The position numbers were made by a program, and so were the translations under genes. Below, piece after piece: positions 22,862-34,205 of a DNA stretch of 64,000 nucleotides (position 1 is the stretch's first letter; every line of letters starts with the position of its first letter). The notes under the pieces were generated by a model, which was not told the origin of the DNA, made no database searches, and saw only the letters and a program-made list of their open reading frames with translations. The DNA is from Thalassia testudinum (taxonomy: Eukaryota; Streptophyta; Magnoliopsida; Alismatales; Hydrocharitaceae), in assembly GCA_037157565.1 (NCBI GenBank), contig JAZHRO010000013.1, forward strand, positions 35,344,501-35,408,500. The letters are read 5' to 3'.

Positions 22862-25800
22862 ATTTAAGAAAGGTGACCCTTCCTGAGACAGTCAGCTCGA
22901 TTGTGCAGAGCCGACTGCCTCTTAAGAGAAAAGATCCAAGCGCCCCCCTTATTCAAGTTGTCACTAATGATGGTTCTTTTGATCACCCCTTGTTGGATCT
23001 CGGTGCCTCAATTAATCTTATCCCCACAATTATTTTTGAGGAATTTAAGATCAGAGAATTAAAGCCTGTTGAGGTTACTCTTCAATTAGTAGATCGATCT
23101 ACAATTAAACCAAGGGGAATTGTTAAGGATGTCCTTGTCCAGGTCAAAAATTATCTATTTGCAGTAGACTTTTTAGTCCTGGACATCGAGGTACCAGAAG
23201 CATTAAAGTTTGCCCCTATAATTCTTGGAAGAGCATTCTTAGCTACCGCCTGTGCAAATATTGATTGTGATTCTGGTAAAATGAAGATCATGTGTGGCAG
23301 TGAATCTGTAACCCTAGATATTTTCCAAGCTTCTAGGAGGTTCCAAGAACTTGATTTCTTTGATGACTCGGATTCAGAAATGGAAAATATAGTGGAGGAA
23401 ACTTTGCAGATTTCACATTTAGGTTCCTGTTTTGCCATTAACATGGTTCCTGAACAATCCACTTCATCCCACCCTTCCACCCTAACCACACATTCAGCTA
23501 ACACTCTAGCCGATCCTTTCACTCTCACTTCACTACTAACACAAAAAGTAGAAATTCTTTCGAAGCTGGGCCCACAACTGGAATTAAAACCCTTGCCCGA
23601 CTCCCTTAAATATGTTTTCCTGGGTCCAAATCAGATCCTACCCCTGATTATAAATTCTAGACTTACAAGGGCACAAGAACACAAACTTCTCCAGGTTTTG
23701 AGTAAATATAGAAAAGCTATTGGCTGGACCCTTTCTGATCTTAAGGGTATTCATCCGTCCTACTGTACACATCGTATATATTTAGAGGACGATTCTCGCC
23801 CCTCCCACCAACCACAAAGGTGCTTGAACCCTAATATGCAGGCGGTGGTATAAAAGGAAATTATTAAGTGGCTTGATGCCAATATCATCTACCCCATTTC
23901 TGACAGCTCCTGGGTTAGTCCAACACAAGTAGTGCCTAAAAAGGCTAGACTAATAGTTGTCACCAATGACAATGGGGAGAATATAGCTACTCGAACCGCC
24001 TCTTCTTGACGCGTGTGTATTGATTACAGAAAATTAAACACCGCCACCAAGAAGGACCATTTTCCGCTCCCCTTTATTGATGAAAACTTGAAGTGGTTAG
24101 TCGGACGGGATTTTTACTATTTTCTGGACGGTTATTCCGGCTATAATCAGGTAGCGATTCATCCTGAGGACCAGGACAAAACAACTTTCACCTACCCCTT
24201 CGGAACCTTTGCTTTCCGAAGAATCCCCTTCGATCTTTGCAACGCACTAGCAACTTTTCAAAGGTGTATGCTTGCAATATTTTTGGATCTGGTAGGTGAA
24301 TGCTTAGAAGTCTTTATGCATGACTTCTCTATTTTTGGAGATTATTTTGACCATTGTCTCAAGAACCTTGAAAGAACTCTCCAAAAATGCATAGAAGTCA
24401 ATCTGGTCCTTAATTGGGAAAAAAGTCATTTCATGGTCCAGGAAGGTATTGTCCTGTGCCATGTTATTTCAAAACAAAGAATTGCTATAGATAAAGCAAA
24501 AATAGATGCTATATCTAAGCTCCCACCGCCCACTACTGTAAAACAGATCAGATCCTTTTTTGGTCATGTGGGTTTCTACCGTAGATTCATACAAAATTTT
24601 TCCCAAATCTCCAAGCCCTTAAGTCAGTTTCTTACTAAAGGCCAGCCATTTGATTTCAATGATAAGTGCTTGGAGAGATTTTTGAGGTTAAAGAAGGAAG
24701 TTACCGAGGCACCAATTTTGCAGGGTCTTGATTGGAATAGTCCCTTTGAATTAATGACGGATGCCTCAGATTTTGCTGTGGGGGCCATTCTAGGGCAAAG
24801 AATTTGCAAGAAGCTCGTTGTGATCTATTATGCTAGCAAAACTCTTGATGATGCACAACGGAATTACACAGTTACTAAAAAAGAACTTCTTGCCATTGTA
24901 TTTGCCCTAGAAAAATTTAGATCTTATCTTTTGAGGTCACATGTCACTATATATACCGACCACTCAGCACTTAAATATTTGCTGACAAAAAAGATGCAAA
25001 ACCCCGCCTTATCCGTTGGATCTTGCTGCTCCAGGAATTTGACCTAAAAATCAAGGATAAAGCGGGATCGCAAAATGTAGTGGCCGACCATCTCTCTCGT
25101 CTTATGATGAATGACATAATGACCCACCCTGATCAATTCGTTTATGAAAGCATTTTAGCTGCCACCACCCTCCCTTGGTTTGCACCCATCGCTAACTATT
25201 TAGCAACATAACGAATCCCCGCTGATTGGCCAAAAATAAAAAGGGTTAAGTTCTTTGCTGACATTAAATACTATTTTTGGGAGGAGCCCGACCTTTTCCG
25301 CATTTGTGCCAATCAGGTCCTTCGACAATGTTTCCCTGATTCTGAAATCCATGATATTCTGACACATTGTCATTCAATGGCCTGTGGCAGACATTTTTTT
25401 GGCAAGAAAATTGCAGCTAAAATCCTTAATGCGGGATTCTTTTGGCCCAATTTGCACAAAGATGCTCATAATTTTGTTCGGCCCTGTGTGCGTTGCCAGA
25501 GCATTGGCAACATGACTCGGAAGGATATGATGCCCCTTAATCCTATTTTAGAGGTTGAAAATTTTGATGTATGGGGCATCGACTTCATGGGACCATTCAT
25601 CAACTCTGGTGGGTATTTATATATACTAGTCGTAGTTGACTATGTTTCTAAGTGGATAGAAGCAATACCCACCCGAATTAATGATTACCGTGTGGTTTTC
25701 GAATTTCTTAAGAAGAATATTTTCTCAAGATTCGGCATTCCTAAGGTCATAATCAGTGACAGAGGCTCACATTTTACTCACTCATAATTCTGTCACCTTC

Positions 25801-26473
25801 TTTCTAAATATGGGGTTAATCACAAAATTTCCACACCTTATCACCCCCAAACAAATGGCCAGGTAGAAGTTTCTAACAGGGAAATCAAAAATATTTTACA
25901 GAAGACAGTTAGGCCTGACCGTAAAGACTGGTCCACCAAATTAGATGATGCTCTATGGGCCTACTGTACTGCTTTCAAAACCTCACTCGGCATACTCCCT
26001 TCTGTCTGATTTTTGGGAAGGCATGCCATCTCCCGGTAGAACTAGAACACAGGGCTTTCTGGGCAATGAAACAATTAAACATGGATTTATCTGATGCTGG
26101 TATCTACAGAAAACTACAATTAACTGAATTTGAAGAATTATGTAATTTTTCATATGAAAACGCATGTGTTTATAAAGATCAAACAAAGAAATTTCATGAT
26201 AAATACATTGTTCGGAAACACTTTGATGTTAATCAACGCATTTGGCTTTTCGATGCGAGATTACGTATTTTTCCTGGAAAATTAAAATCCAAATGGACTG
26301 ACCCCTTTATTGTCCTAAAAATATATCCATGTGGCGCTGTTGATCTTTTCGACTCTAAAACTAATACAACATTTCAAGTCAACGACCAACGGTTAAAGCC
26401 CTATTTTGATCATAACCCGAATCTTCCATCTGAATCTTTCGATTTCCCTGAACCAACCACAGCGGATCACTGA
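22862..26473 (+). pseudogene. Athila-like gypsy pol G2 (PR, RT, RNase H, INT)
   Basis: A nearly full-length pol. The protease has DLGASINLIP (about 23000). The RT has YRKLNTATKKDH, LDGYSGYNQ and [10 protein letters not shown]. RNase H has MTDASDFAVGAILGQ and [10 protein letters not shown]. Integrase has an HHCC finger (CxxC at about 25490), then GIDFMGPF, ISDRGSHF and [11 protein letters not shown] as the D,D,E block, and a C-terminal [10 protein letters not shown] region. The RT box reads FMHDF instead of FMDDF (near 24315), so the first catalytic Asp is lost. In-frame stops occur at 23853, about 24008 and 25785, with frameshifts near 25000 and 25985. It is better preserved than G1. Confidence 0.9.
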
Positions 26474-27893
26474 TGCGCACTACACCCAGCTGAATGGCGT
26501 AAAAGATAGCACTGGATGGGAAGTAACCCATCATTTTCTTTCTGCTTTTCTCTCTTTTCCCCAGGTTTTGACTATCCTAAATCCGACCGCCTTTTACTAA
26601 GGTAATCCCTCTTTCCCTCCTAATGCATGAGGACATTGCATATCTTAAGCATGGGGGGTGTTTTTAAAATTTTGACGATCGATTTAGGATTTTCAAAACC
26701 TAAAAACATACATTTTTCTTTAGTCATTTTTATTTTCTAGCATGCATACCCAAAAAAATAAAAATATTGAAAATTTTTTGAGAAAAATTTTGAAATAGGG
26801 ATTAAGGTTGAAAAACTCACTTTTGGTATAATAGGATTTAATCTTTAACAAACTAGAGATGATAATACGGATCTGATTATTAGAATCTGATGGTCTATTT
26901 TTGGACTAGATCAGATATCTTTCTCCAGAATTCCACTTGAACTCGTGATAGTTCAGGTGACTTGATTCTCTTTTGTAATATGGAAAGTATCCGGCTTAGT
27001 TTCTGATTTAAAAACTTGCATTTCTTGTGAAACTTCTTGTGTCAAATTTCACACACAAGCCAACACCTAAAAATCACTAAAAATTAGAAAAACCCCCTTG
27101 TTTGGACTTAGTAAAAGTCTGAAACAGATCATTGGTTTGAGTTCCTACTGCAGAGAAGGTGGAAAATACCTCCTTTGAGGATGCAATGTCAACATGTTAC
27201 CACCTCGGCGCTGCTACATATCTATATTTCATATATTTAGATGGAGCATTAAAGCACATTTTAGCAGCTCAAGTGTCTTGGACGATGCTCTACCTATAGT
27301 GTCGAAGCAAGATCTTGAGTTTGCTTGGAGCACCCCTTTACACTGCATTGTGTTTTGGGGTTGTGAGCTCCTGGGTGGTGTTATGGACAGTGCTATCTCA
27401 AAGTACTGGCTCCAGAGCCCTCTCAAGGATTGGTAATGTGAATGATGATCTCGACACATCTATTGTAAGACTAAGCTAAAAATAAACATGAGAGACAAAA
27501 AAAAAAGTTTAAATAAAAAACATACCCTTATAAATGTTGGTTTTCACAAGCACAAACACATGGTTTTAAATGTTATTGCAAGTTATGAATCATATTCGAT
27601 AGCCAGAAAAATCCTAAAAGCAAAAATTTCAAGTCATCTGAATTAACAAGGGGTTAATCTGTGAATTTTTTGGAGGATATATTGATATTGTTTTTGTCTA
27701 ATTTTTGGATCTGAAAATAAATCCTAATGTTTATCTTTAATAAATACCGTACCTCCTGTATTTAAACCAACCAAGGTCCCATAATCTTTTTTCTCTTCAA
27801 AAGTTAAAAAAATTAGATTTCCCAAAAAATTTCGTTTGGTAAAAAAAATTAAAGTTTTGCTAAGAGACTAGCAAAAGATAAGCATAGGAGTGT
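26474..27893 (+). other. 3' non-coding region of G2 with two polypurine tracts
   Basis: About 1.4 kb without coding capacity lies between pol and the 3' LTR, as is usual for Athila/Tat elements. Just after pol, ATGAGGACATTGCATATCTT precedes AAGCATGGGGGGTG (26647-26660), a purine tract that is not at an LTR. The functional tract AAGCATAGGAGTG (27881-27893) directly abuts the LTR. Element W has the same arrangement. Confidence 0.7.
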
Positions 27894-28119
27894 GATAAAC
27901 GCTAGTTTATCATCATTCTTATGCATTAAAACAAACCTAGCTCTTAGGATTTTGATTCGCATTGCATTTGTTATGTTGTTTTTGATGTGTTTCTTTGAGT
28001 GATAGGGATAGACAGATTGTCAGATCTTCAGAACCCTAACACTCAGGAAGGCAACAGGTGAAGAAGAAGTTTTGGCTAGCTGAAACTCAGCTTGTTCCTG
28101 CTCACCATAGCTAGAATCC

Positions 28120-28850
28120 AGCTCACTTGGACTAGGATTAGCTCATCTCAACTGAATGACAGCTCAAGAGAGCCTATCTTAGCTCATCCTAGCTTAGGTC
28201 AACTCAGATCCAGCTTAACTTAGTTGAGTCTAGCTCATCTCAGCTCCTTTTAGTTCACAGGGAGCTCTAGCTAGCTTAGCAGAGTTAACTGGAGTTCACC
28301 TCATCTCAACCAAGCTGAGTCTAGCTCTTCTCAACTCCCACCAGCTCTCTGGGAGCTCCAGCTAACTCAACTAGGTTCACATGAGTTCACCTTAGCTCAA
28401 CCTAAATGAGTCTAGCTCTTCTCAGCTCCCACCAGCTCTCTGGGAGCTCTAGCTAGTTCAACTAAGTTCACATGAGTCCACCTCAACTTAAGCTCAGCTC
28501 ACCTCAGCTCCAGCCAGCTCACAATAGCTAATCTCTAAGCTAGCTGAGGTACTACTTGTCAACTAATAGCTTAGCTGGCTCTAGAGTTCTCATCAAAGGT
28601 TGTTCCAACTCAACCTATCCCTAGCTAGGTTAGGGCCAACTCAACTGAGCTCAACTACCCAAGCTTGGCTACTTGCATAAGAACTAAGTTGCTAAGCTCA
28701 GTAGTTGAGCTCCCCTTGAAGCTACCTCAGTAGCCCCAGCTCCAGAATACCTAATACCAGCTCCAAAATACTCTTCCTTAGTTCCCCTCCATGAAACCCT
28801 AGCTCCACCAGCTCTACTCTACTAGCTAAGCTAGCTTAGGTAAACTTTCC
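28120..28850. repeat. Degenerate AGCTCA/CTCAGCTC repeat region
   Basis: Dozens of imperfect copies of AGCTCA-, CTCAGCTC- and CTAGCTAG-like words fill this stretch. They include longer near-repeats such as CCACCAGCTCTCTGGGAGCT (around 28350 and 28435). AGCT is self-complementary, so many short foldbacks are possible. It is internal to the G2 LTR. Confidence 0.75.
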
Positions 28851-28886
28851 TCCACCAAAAACCTCTATGGTCGTCCACTTCACCTT

Positions 28887-29256
28887 AACCCTAACTAACC
28901 CTAACCTAACCCATCCCCTTTTGGCGCCAACCCACACCAACCACCACCACTCACACCCCTTCAAGTTGGCGCCAAAAACACCACATGCACCCCTTCCTTT
29001 TGGCGCCAACTTCCCCTTAAATCCTAACCCTACACATCACCACCTAAAGCCATCTCTACCACCCACCTAACCCCTTGTAGAAACCTACACTTAGCGCCAA
29101 ACCTAACCCCCCATAACTACCCTAAACCCTACCTTAGTTGGTGCCAAAAATCACCCCTTACATCCCTTCATTTGACGCCAACACTTCCTCCCATCTACAC
29201 CCTACATATTACCCCCCAACCTATCCTAACCTTCCATCTAGTGACGCCACCTAACC

Positions 29257-29288
<32 letters not shown>

Positions 29289-29502
29289 ACCACCTAAAGT
29301 GGCGCCAACTCCCTTAACTCCACCACAACTACCACCTCAAGCATCCCTCCTCTTTGGTGCCACCCTATATCTACCCTCCATCACATAACCACCACCATAT
29401 AACTCCATCTCCACCCTACAACACACCTAACCAAACCCTTAACCCTAGCTACCACTTAGGGTTGGCGCCAACCACCAAGTACCCCTCCATTTTGGCACCA
29501 AC
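28887..29502. promoter_or_regulatory. Array of palindromic E2F-like sites and telo-box-like sequence in the G2 LTR
   Basis: TTTTGGCGCCAA and close variants recur about eleven times: 28919, 28965, 28998, 29091, 29137, 29170, 29240, 29298, 29351, 29461 and 29489 (approximate starts). Those at 28919, 28965, 28998 and 29091 contain the plant E2F consensus TTTSSCGC exactly. AACCCTAACTAACCCTAAC (28887-28905) resembles a telo box. The array lies upstream of the LTR TATA box. Binding is inferred from the motif only. Confidence 0.6.
29258..29286. repeat. Poly-C tract (29 C)
   Basis: An uninterrupted run of C inside the E2F-motif array. The complementary strand could form G-quadruplexes. Its exact length is unreliable in sequencing. 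Confidence 0.9.
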
Positions 29503-29587
29503 AACCCTAGCCATAGGATCCTATAACCACCATCTAACCCCCATCATAGCGGTCCATCCTATAACCACCCTTAACCCCCTACCATTC

Positions 29588-29596
29588 CTATATAAA
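29588..29596 (+). promoter_or_regulatory. TATA box of the G2 LTR
   Basis: CTATATAAA followed by CCCCC, in the sense orientation of the LTR, about 85 bp downstream of the last E2F-like motif. Confidence 0.65.
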
Positions 29597-31055
29597 CCCC
29601 CTACCACTGCCATTAAATCTGGACCCTTGGCTACAATTTTTCTACCCATATTTCCACCTACATAGAAGATCAAGAGAAGAAGAAGAAGAATATTAAGGGG
29701 ATACTTTATCCCCTTGGTGCCTTCCCCTCTTTTCATCTCTCTTGTGCCCACGCCTGCCAAGGAAGGAAGCCAGGCATTGGAGGACAACCTAGGGTACACG
29801 CCTACCTTAGGAAGTGGAGGATTTGAGGGTGGTACACTACCACCCTTGGAGGAGAAGTAAAAGGTGGTCCACGCCACCTTGGGAGAAGCCTTTGAAGGTG
29901 GAATTCCATCCACCTTGGAGGAGTCAAGCACGCCCCCCTTTAGACTTGTTAGGAGGAGTTCATCAATTGGGAGAAGCTTTGCAAGAAGAAGGAGCTCTTT
30001 TTGATTGTGGGAGCAGCCGCAATTGGAGCAAGAACCTTGCCATCTTCACCATCATTTTAGAGGATAACTATTTTTATTTTATTTTTGCACTTTTAATTCT
30101 AGTAGTTGAAGCATTCCTCTACTAGGTTTTTGTGTAAAATAATTCCTCATTTTTATTAAAGTTGCCTTCTTTGCAATTTTGTCGCATTCGATTGCTTTTG
30201 TTCTGGCACTTTTCACTCCCTCTCCCTAATTACTCTAGGCCTCCACGTGCCTAGAGTGAGCTTAGGGAGAGGCTCTACTTGTCACCTTATTAGTAGTTGT
30301 TTCCAAATCTCTCCAAAATTCGTATTACCGTTATTTCAAAAATCCATACAAATTATATATTTAAAAAGAACAAAAACAAAGTTGAGTTTCATTTCAGAGC
30401 AAGAGACTTGAATTTCATAAAATATTGCTTCCTTGAACGACCCTAGATACTCCCCTATTTAGGTTACAAATTTTAAAAGCAAACGGATTTACGCGTTGTA
30501 GCGATTTAAAACCCTAATCTTAAAAACTACGTAATTTTTCATATCACCCCCATTCCGAAAGTGGATCTCACGATGACGACGTCCTGCCTCGCCCCCAGTT
30601 CTTCCCACTTCATTCTCTGTCCTCCGTCTCCGCTCTACATCTTCCAGGCATCACCCGTTCTGGGTCATCCTCCAATTAGTCGTCCAAGAGGATAATTTCT
30701 CACCTCCCTTCTCTTTACTGCTTTCTAAAGTAGATTTATCACTTTCCAGTTGTAATATTTCCAGCTTTCTAGTTGTAAAAATAATATCTCTGTTGTAAAA
30801 GTGTTTTGTTCTCTCTCCCTCTCTCTCTAGTGTTAATATTAGATTCATTATGATTATCTCACTTTTAAACAAAAAAATTACAAAAAATATATATAATCGC
30901 GGATTTCAAATCGACATAGCTTCCTTGTGTTCAACCCTGAATTTCTTTTGAGTTTCGATAAACTTATTTGTTGACGATTTCTCATAAATCGCACTATAAC
31001 GACGGATTTTCAAAATTCAACCTTTTTGCGATGATTTTTCTGACTCAATAGTCTC

Positions 31056-31339
31056 TCGAATAGAATAAATCTATGTCTGCTAGTGGAGCTCAAGAAAGGT
31101 AGGTCCAATTGAAGGACAACCAAGAATCTCAGAAATAACATCCGCATTGACCAAAACCTCAATGCCGTAGACATTTGAGGTAAGCTCAATGTTGAACCCC
31201 TTACCTACGTTCTTGAGATTGACATAAAATAGGTGACAAGGCATGGGGTCAACACCAGGAATGCAGCTATTCTGGGAACCCGCATAAAAATTCTGCACAA
31301 AAAGGCGAGGAATTTGTGGTAAGCAAACTTCTCACGAGT
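31056..31339 (-). pseudogene. Transposon-protein-like ORF of element Y, middle fragment
   Basis: The minus-strand frame from 31298 reads MQNFYAGSQNSC...VYGIEVLVNADVISEILGCP. This resembles the 'VRG...FSPEIINxxLGLP' block of the putative plant transposon protein family. It is continuous in sequence with the fragment at 34206-34391 once solo LTR X3 and one target copy are removed. The frame then stops at 31080. Confidence 0.5.
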
Positions 31340-31559
31340 CCTAGTGACGGGTTTTTCAACCGCGGCTAATCTTTGTTCGTTTTAGTGCTTATTACAGTAA
31401 TGTCGTTATAGTGTAAAATAAGACAGCTACGATTGTCGTTACTATCAAAATTTACTCGGAAATAGTTTGGTTTCCCGAGGTCGAACTCAGGGAGCTACTA
31501 GAATTCTAGAAGTACAGAGTTTTCTTTATTACAAAAATAAGAGAGAGGGAGGGAGAGAT

Positions 31560-32080
31560 AGATTTCGGTTTTTGGCTTCTTCTTCTCTTCTTTCTCTCTT
31601 TGCTTGTCTTCTTCTTCTCTTCTTTGACTTTTCTTCAGCTGCAGTGTCTCTACGGGTCTTCTTCTTCCTGTTGCCTTCAATTCTTCTTCTGCTTGTCTTC
31701 TATTTCTTTTCTTCTTCAGTTCTTCTTCTTTCTCCTTTCCTGCGTGAAGTCTTCTTCTGCTTCTTTCTTCCTTCTTCTCTTTTCTTTCTCTTCAGTTGCG
31801 GAGCCTTCTCTTTTCTTCTTCTTCCTCTCTGCTTTATCTCCTCTGAAGCTTCATCCGTCGTCTGATACTGCAGTCAGACGACTTAAACGGCAGTCTGCTA
31901 CAGTGCTTCCTTTTCTTCCTTCACTGCTTCTTCTTCTCTTCTTTGGCGAGCCTTCTTCTTCCTCTGCTTCTTTTCTTCTTTGGTCTCCTGCCTTGCTCAG
32001 CTACAAGGCTTCTTCAGGGTTTCTTCTTCTTCTGCTCCTCTTCTTCTCCTTCCTGCGGCTAAGTGTTGAGTCTGCCTCCT
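31560..32080. repeat. Polypyrimidine (TTC/CTT)n tract of X3
   Basis: About 500 bp made almost wholly of C and T on the plus strand. Its long plus-strand ORFs (Phe/Leu/Ser runs) are artefacts of composition. The same tract occurs at the same place in X1 (38590-39090), X2 (39745-40130) and, inverted, X4 (49565-49975). Confidence 0.8.
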
Positions 32081-33296
32081 TCGCGCCCTGTTCCTGCACA
32101 GGGCACAGCAAAACCTAACCCTTCCCTTTACTCGCACATCTCTCTCTCTGTAAATCGCTCACAGGAAGCTCTCCCAAAGCCGGGTTAACGGGTTGGGTTG
32201 CGTAACCGGGACAAGGTGCACCAGCGTGGGTGGTGGGCGAGGAGTGCAGGGTAGTGTCGGGTCGGATCCGCCAGGTCCATGAGATGAATCCGCGGACGAG
32301 GCGGGTGATGGGCGAGGGACCTCACCCCAGGTGCATTCGGAGGCAACCAGTCGTATACACAAAAACAATTTAAAGTGGTGCGGCGATTTGAAGACTCACG
32401 ATGTGGGACTAAACTTTGTCCCTTCTCGTGCGCGCTTGCAGGAAGGACACGACCTCGCCTCAGCAGCTGCGTCCTCGTTTCCCTTTGCAAACCAGCTGCC
32501 TGCCTTCACCCGAGTCTTCCCAATTCGCCTCAGCTGGAGTCCTGACGCTTCGAGGCCTGGAGCTTGCTTGGAAGCTCCTTGCGTCGTCGCCAATGGCGGC
32601 GAGAGATGAAAGTCTGTCTAACACAAATAGGACCTCTCGGCCTAATCAGACCACAGGGGAACCTTTGCCGTGGCACGGCGAAGGTAGTGTGGGGTGCAGC
32701 AGGTCGCGGGGCGGTGTATGGCGGCAGCCCTAGGTCGGACTGCAACCAAAAAAGTGGGTTTGATCGGGGGTGTGCTGTGGAGGTGTGGAGTGGCAGTGGA
32801 GTGGCGGAGGGTGTTTGGTGAAGTGAGGCGGAGCTTTTGGGACAGTTGGCGAGTCGTATGGGGTTGTGGTATGACGGGGACGACTCGTCAGAGAGTGACC
32901 GATGGTAGGGAAGATGAGGGTGGTCAGGCGTGGTCGTAGGGTGATCAAGCAAGTTAAGTTGGGGAAAAGAAAGAGGGGAGGAAGGGAAGTAACTGTAACC
33001 TACCTACGGGGACGAAGGGGGGCCGGAGCGGCGGGCAGCCGTACCGACTGTCTCCGGAGAAGAAACACCCAGAGGGAGAGAGCGGCGGCGAGGAAGAGGG
33101 TAGGGAGGCACGCGCTTGGTGCGGCGCGACGCGGGGAGATCAGGCGAAGGTGGCTCTGCTGCTGGTATTGCAGCAGAGCGACGAGAAGGAGGAGGAGCCG
33201 CCGGAGCTGGTGGGTTCCTGTCGGAGTGGAGAGAGAGGAAAGGTTGAGGGATTCTTCGTCAAGACCGAGCTGGGAGAAACGGCTGGCGACGCTGGT

Positions 33297-33306
33297 CTTT
33301 ATAAAG
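33297..33306 (-). promoter_or_regulatory. TATA box of solo LTR X3
   Basis: CTTTATAAAG, self-complementary, collinear with TATA boxes in X4 and X5. Confidence 0.5.
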
Positions 33307-34205
33307 GCGGTGGCGGAGGGGCGGACACACGCTGGCGACGTGCATCCCTCGCCGGAGTATGGTCGAAGACAAGACCCATACCGGGCGTCGTCAGGTGGCA
33401 AGGCCGAGTCCCTACGATAGTAGACATCGCAGGGGACTCCGCGTTCTCTTTGCAGGATGCCCCCCTCACCCTACGGGGAGCCATGCTCCGCGCAAAGTCG
33501 CCGGAGCATGGTGCTGCGCAGAGACTTGCAGGAGGGACCAAAATGAAAAGAACGAAGAGGAAAGTAGGGGCCAAAATACGAGGGTTTCGAAAGTTGAGGG
33601 TCAAAAAGTAAATGATAAGGACTAAATTGCAAAGTCGGTCAAGGAGGTCTTTTCTTAGGCTCAAGTTTTTATACATGACTAATTTTGACCTAAAGATTTT
33701 AATGGTGAATTTTTTTTCTAGGTCAGACCATGTTTGATCGGTCAATTTACGTAAAAACCCAAATTAAATCATTAATTGGGCATGGTTCTCAATATAGGTC
33801 AAAATGGGTTTCTAAGGCCAAATTGAATGTTCTAAACCCTAGAGATTATTTTTCTATAAATTTTATAGGGTTTAGTTGATTTTTAACTTGCCTCGAACCA
33901 CGTGAATTGAAGTGGGTTTATTTTAGGGTTACAGAATGTCATTTAATTCCCTGGAGTTGTTGTAGCCCTTGTTGGATCAGATCATCCCACTTTCCTTCTT
34001 ATTAGGTTAGTTTGACCTGTGTTTGGACCCTGAGTTACCCTATTTCAGATTGTGTTGGTGAAATTTCATTTTTACCCCTTATACTTGTTTTCTTCTTAAA
34101 CTCAGAATTCTCTGAGTTAAGCCTTTCTTTGAGTTGTGTAGGTGATTTTTCTTGCATACCTAGGTTAGATTGTGCTAGTTAGGGTTCATGATAAGGTTCT
34201 CATCA

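Larger units (their letters stand above)
27894..30546 (+). mobile_element. 3' LTR of G2 (2.65 kb)
   Basis: It begins with the palindrome TGATAAACGCTAGTTTATCA right after a polypurine tract and ends ...TTTTTCATATCA, where sequence homologous to LTR Z2 resumes. Its parts in order are an AGCTCA-rich repeat region (28120-28850), a C-rich E2F-motif array (28887-29502), a TATA box (29588), a body with direct repeats of GGAGGA/CCACCTTGG type, and a block CTTCCTTGAACGACCCTAG (30431-30449) typical of the 3' part of Athila/Tat LTRs. The 5' partner is missing. Confidence 0.72.
17917..31050 (+). mobile_element. LTR Z1 with unusual TG...TA ends, split by gypsy elements G1/G2
   Basis: Left part 17917-18276 and right part about 30547-31050 are both homologous to the intact copy Z2 (35093-36804). 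The outer ends TGATGT and CAATA are flanked by GTCTC on both sides (17912-17916 and 31051-31055). The middle of the LTR is replaced by 12.3 kb of Ty3/gypsy sequence. The right part holds the CTTCCTTGTGTTCAACCC motif (30922-30939) that resembles the conserved block near the 3' end of Athila/Tat LTRs, which gives plus orientation. Confidence 0.7.
31345..34205 (-). mobile_element. Solo LTR X3 (Athila-like)
   Basis: The ends are TGACGGG (31345) and the palindrome TGATAAGGTTCTCATCA (ending 34205). It is flanked by CCTAG (31340-31344) and CCCAG (34206-34210), a 5-bp duplication with one change. The 2861-bp sequence is collinear with X1, X2 and X4. On the sense (minus) strand there is an AT-rich start, a TATA box (33297-33306), a GC-rich body, a GA-rich purine tract (31560-32080) and GCTCCCTGAGTTCGACCTCG (31475-31494). 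No internal region exists. Confidence 0.82.

Noticed and set aside
28887..28911. Interstitial telomere array
   Set aside because: Only two to three irregular CCCTAA-like units. Better described as telo-box-like promoter sequence.
31467..32118. Two overlapping plus-strand ORFs of 132 and 172 codons, membrane-like
   Set aside because: Same polypyrimidine tract in X3. The Phe/Leu/Ser runs come from TTC/CTT repeats.
32902..33745. Arg-rich ORFs on both strands in X3
   Set aside because: GC-rich LTR body in a solo LTR with known boundaries. Not conserved as frames in X1, X2 or X4.
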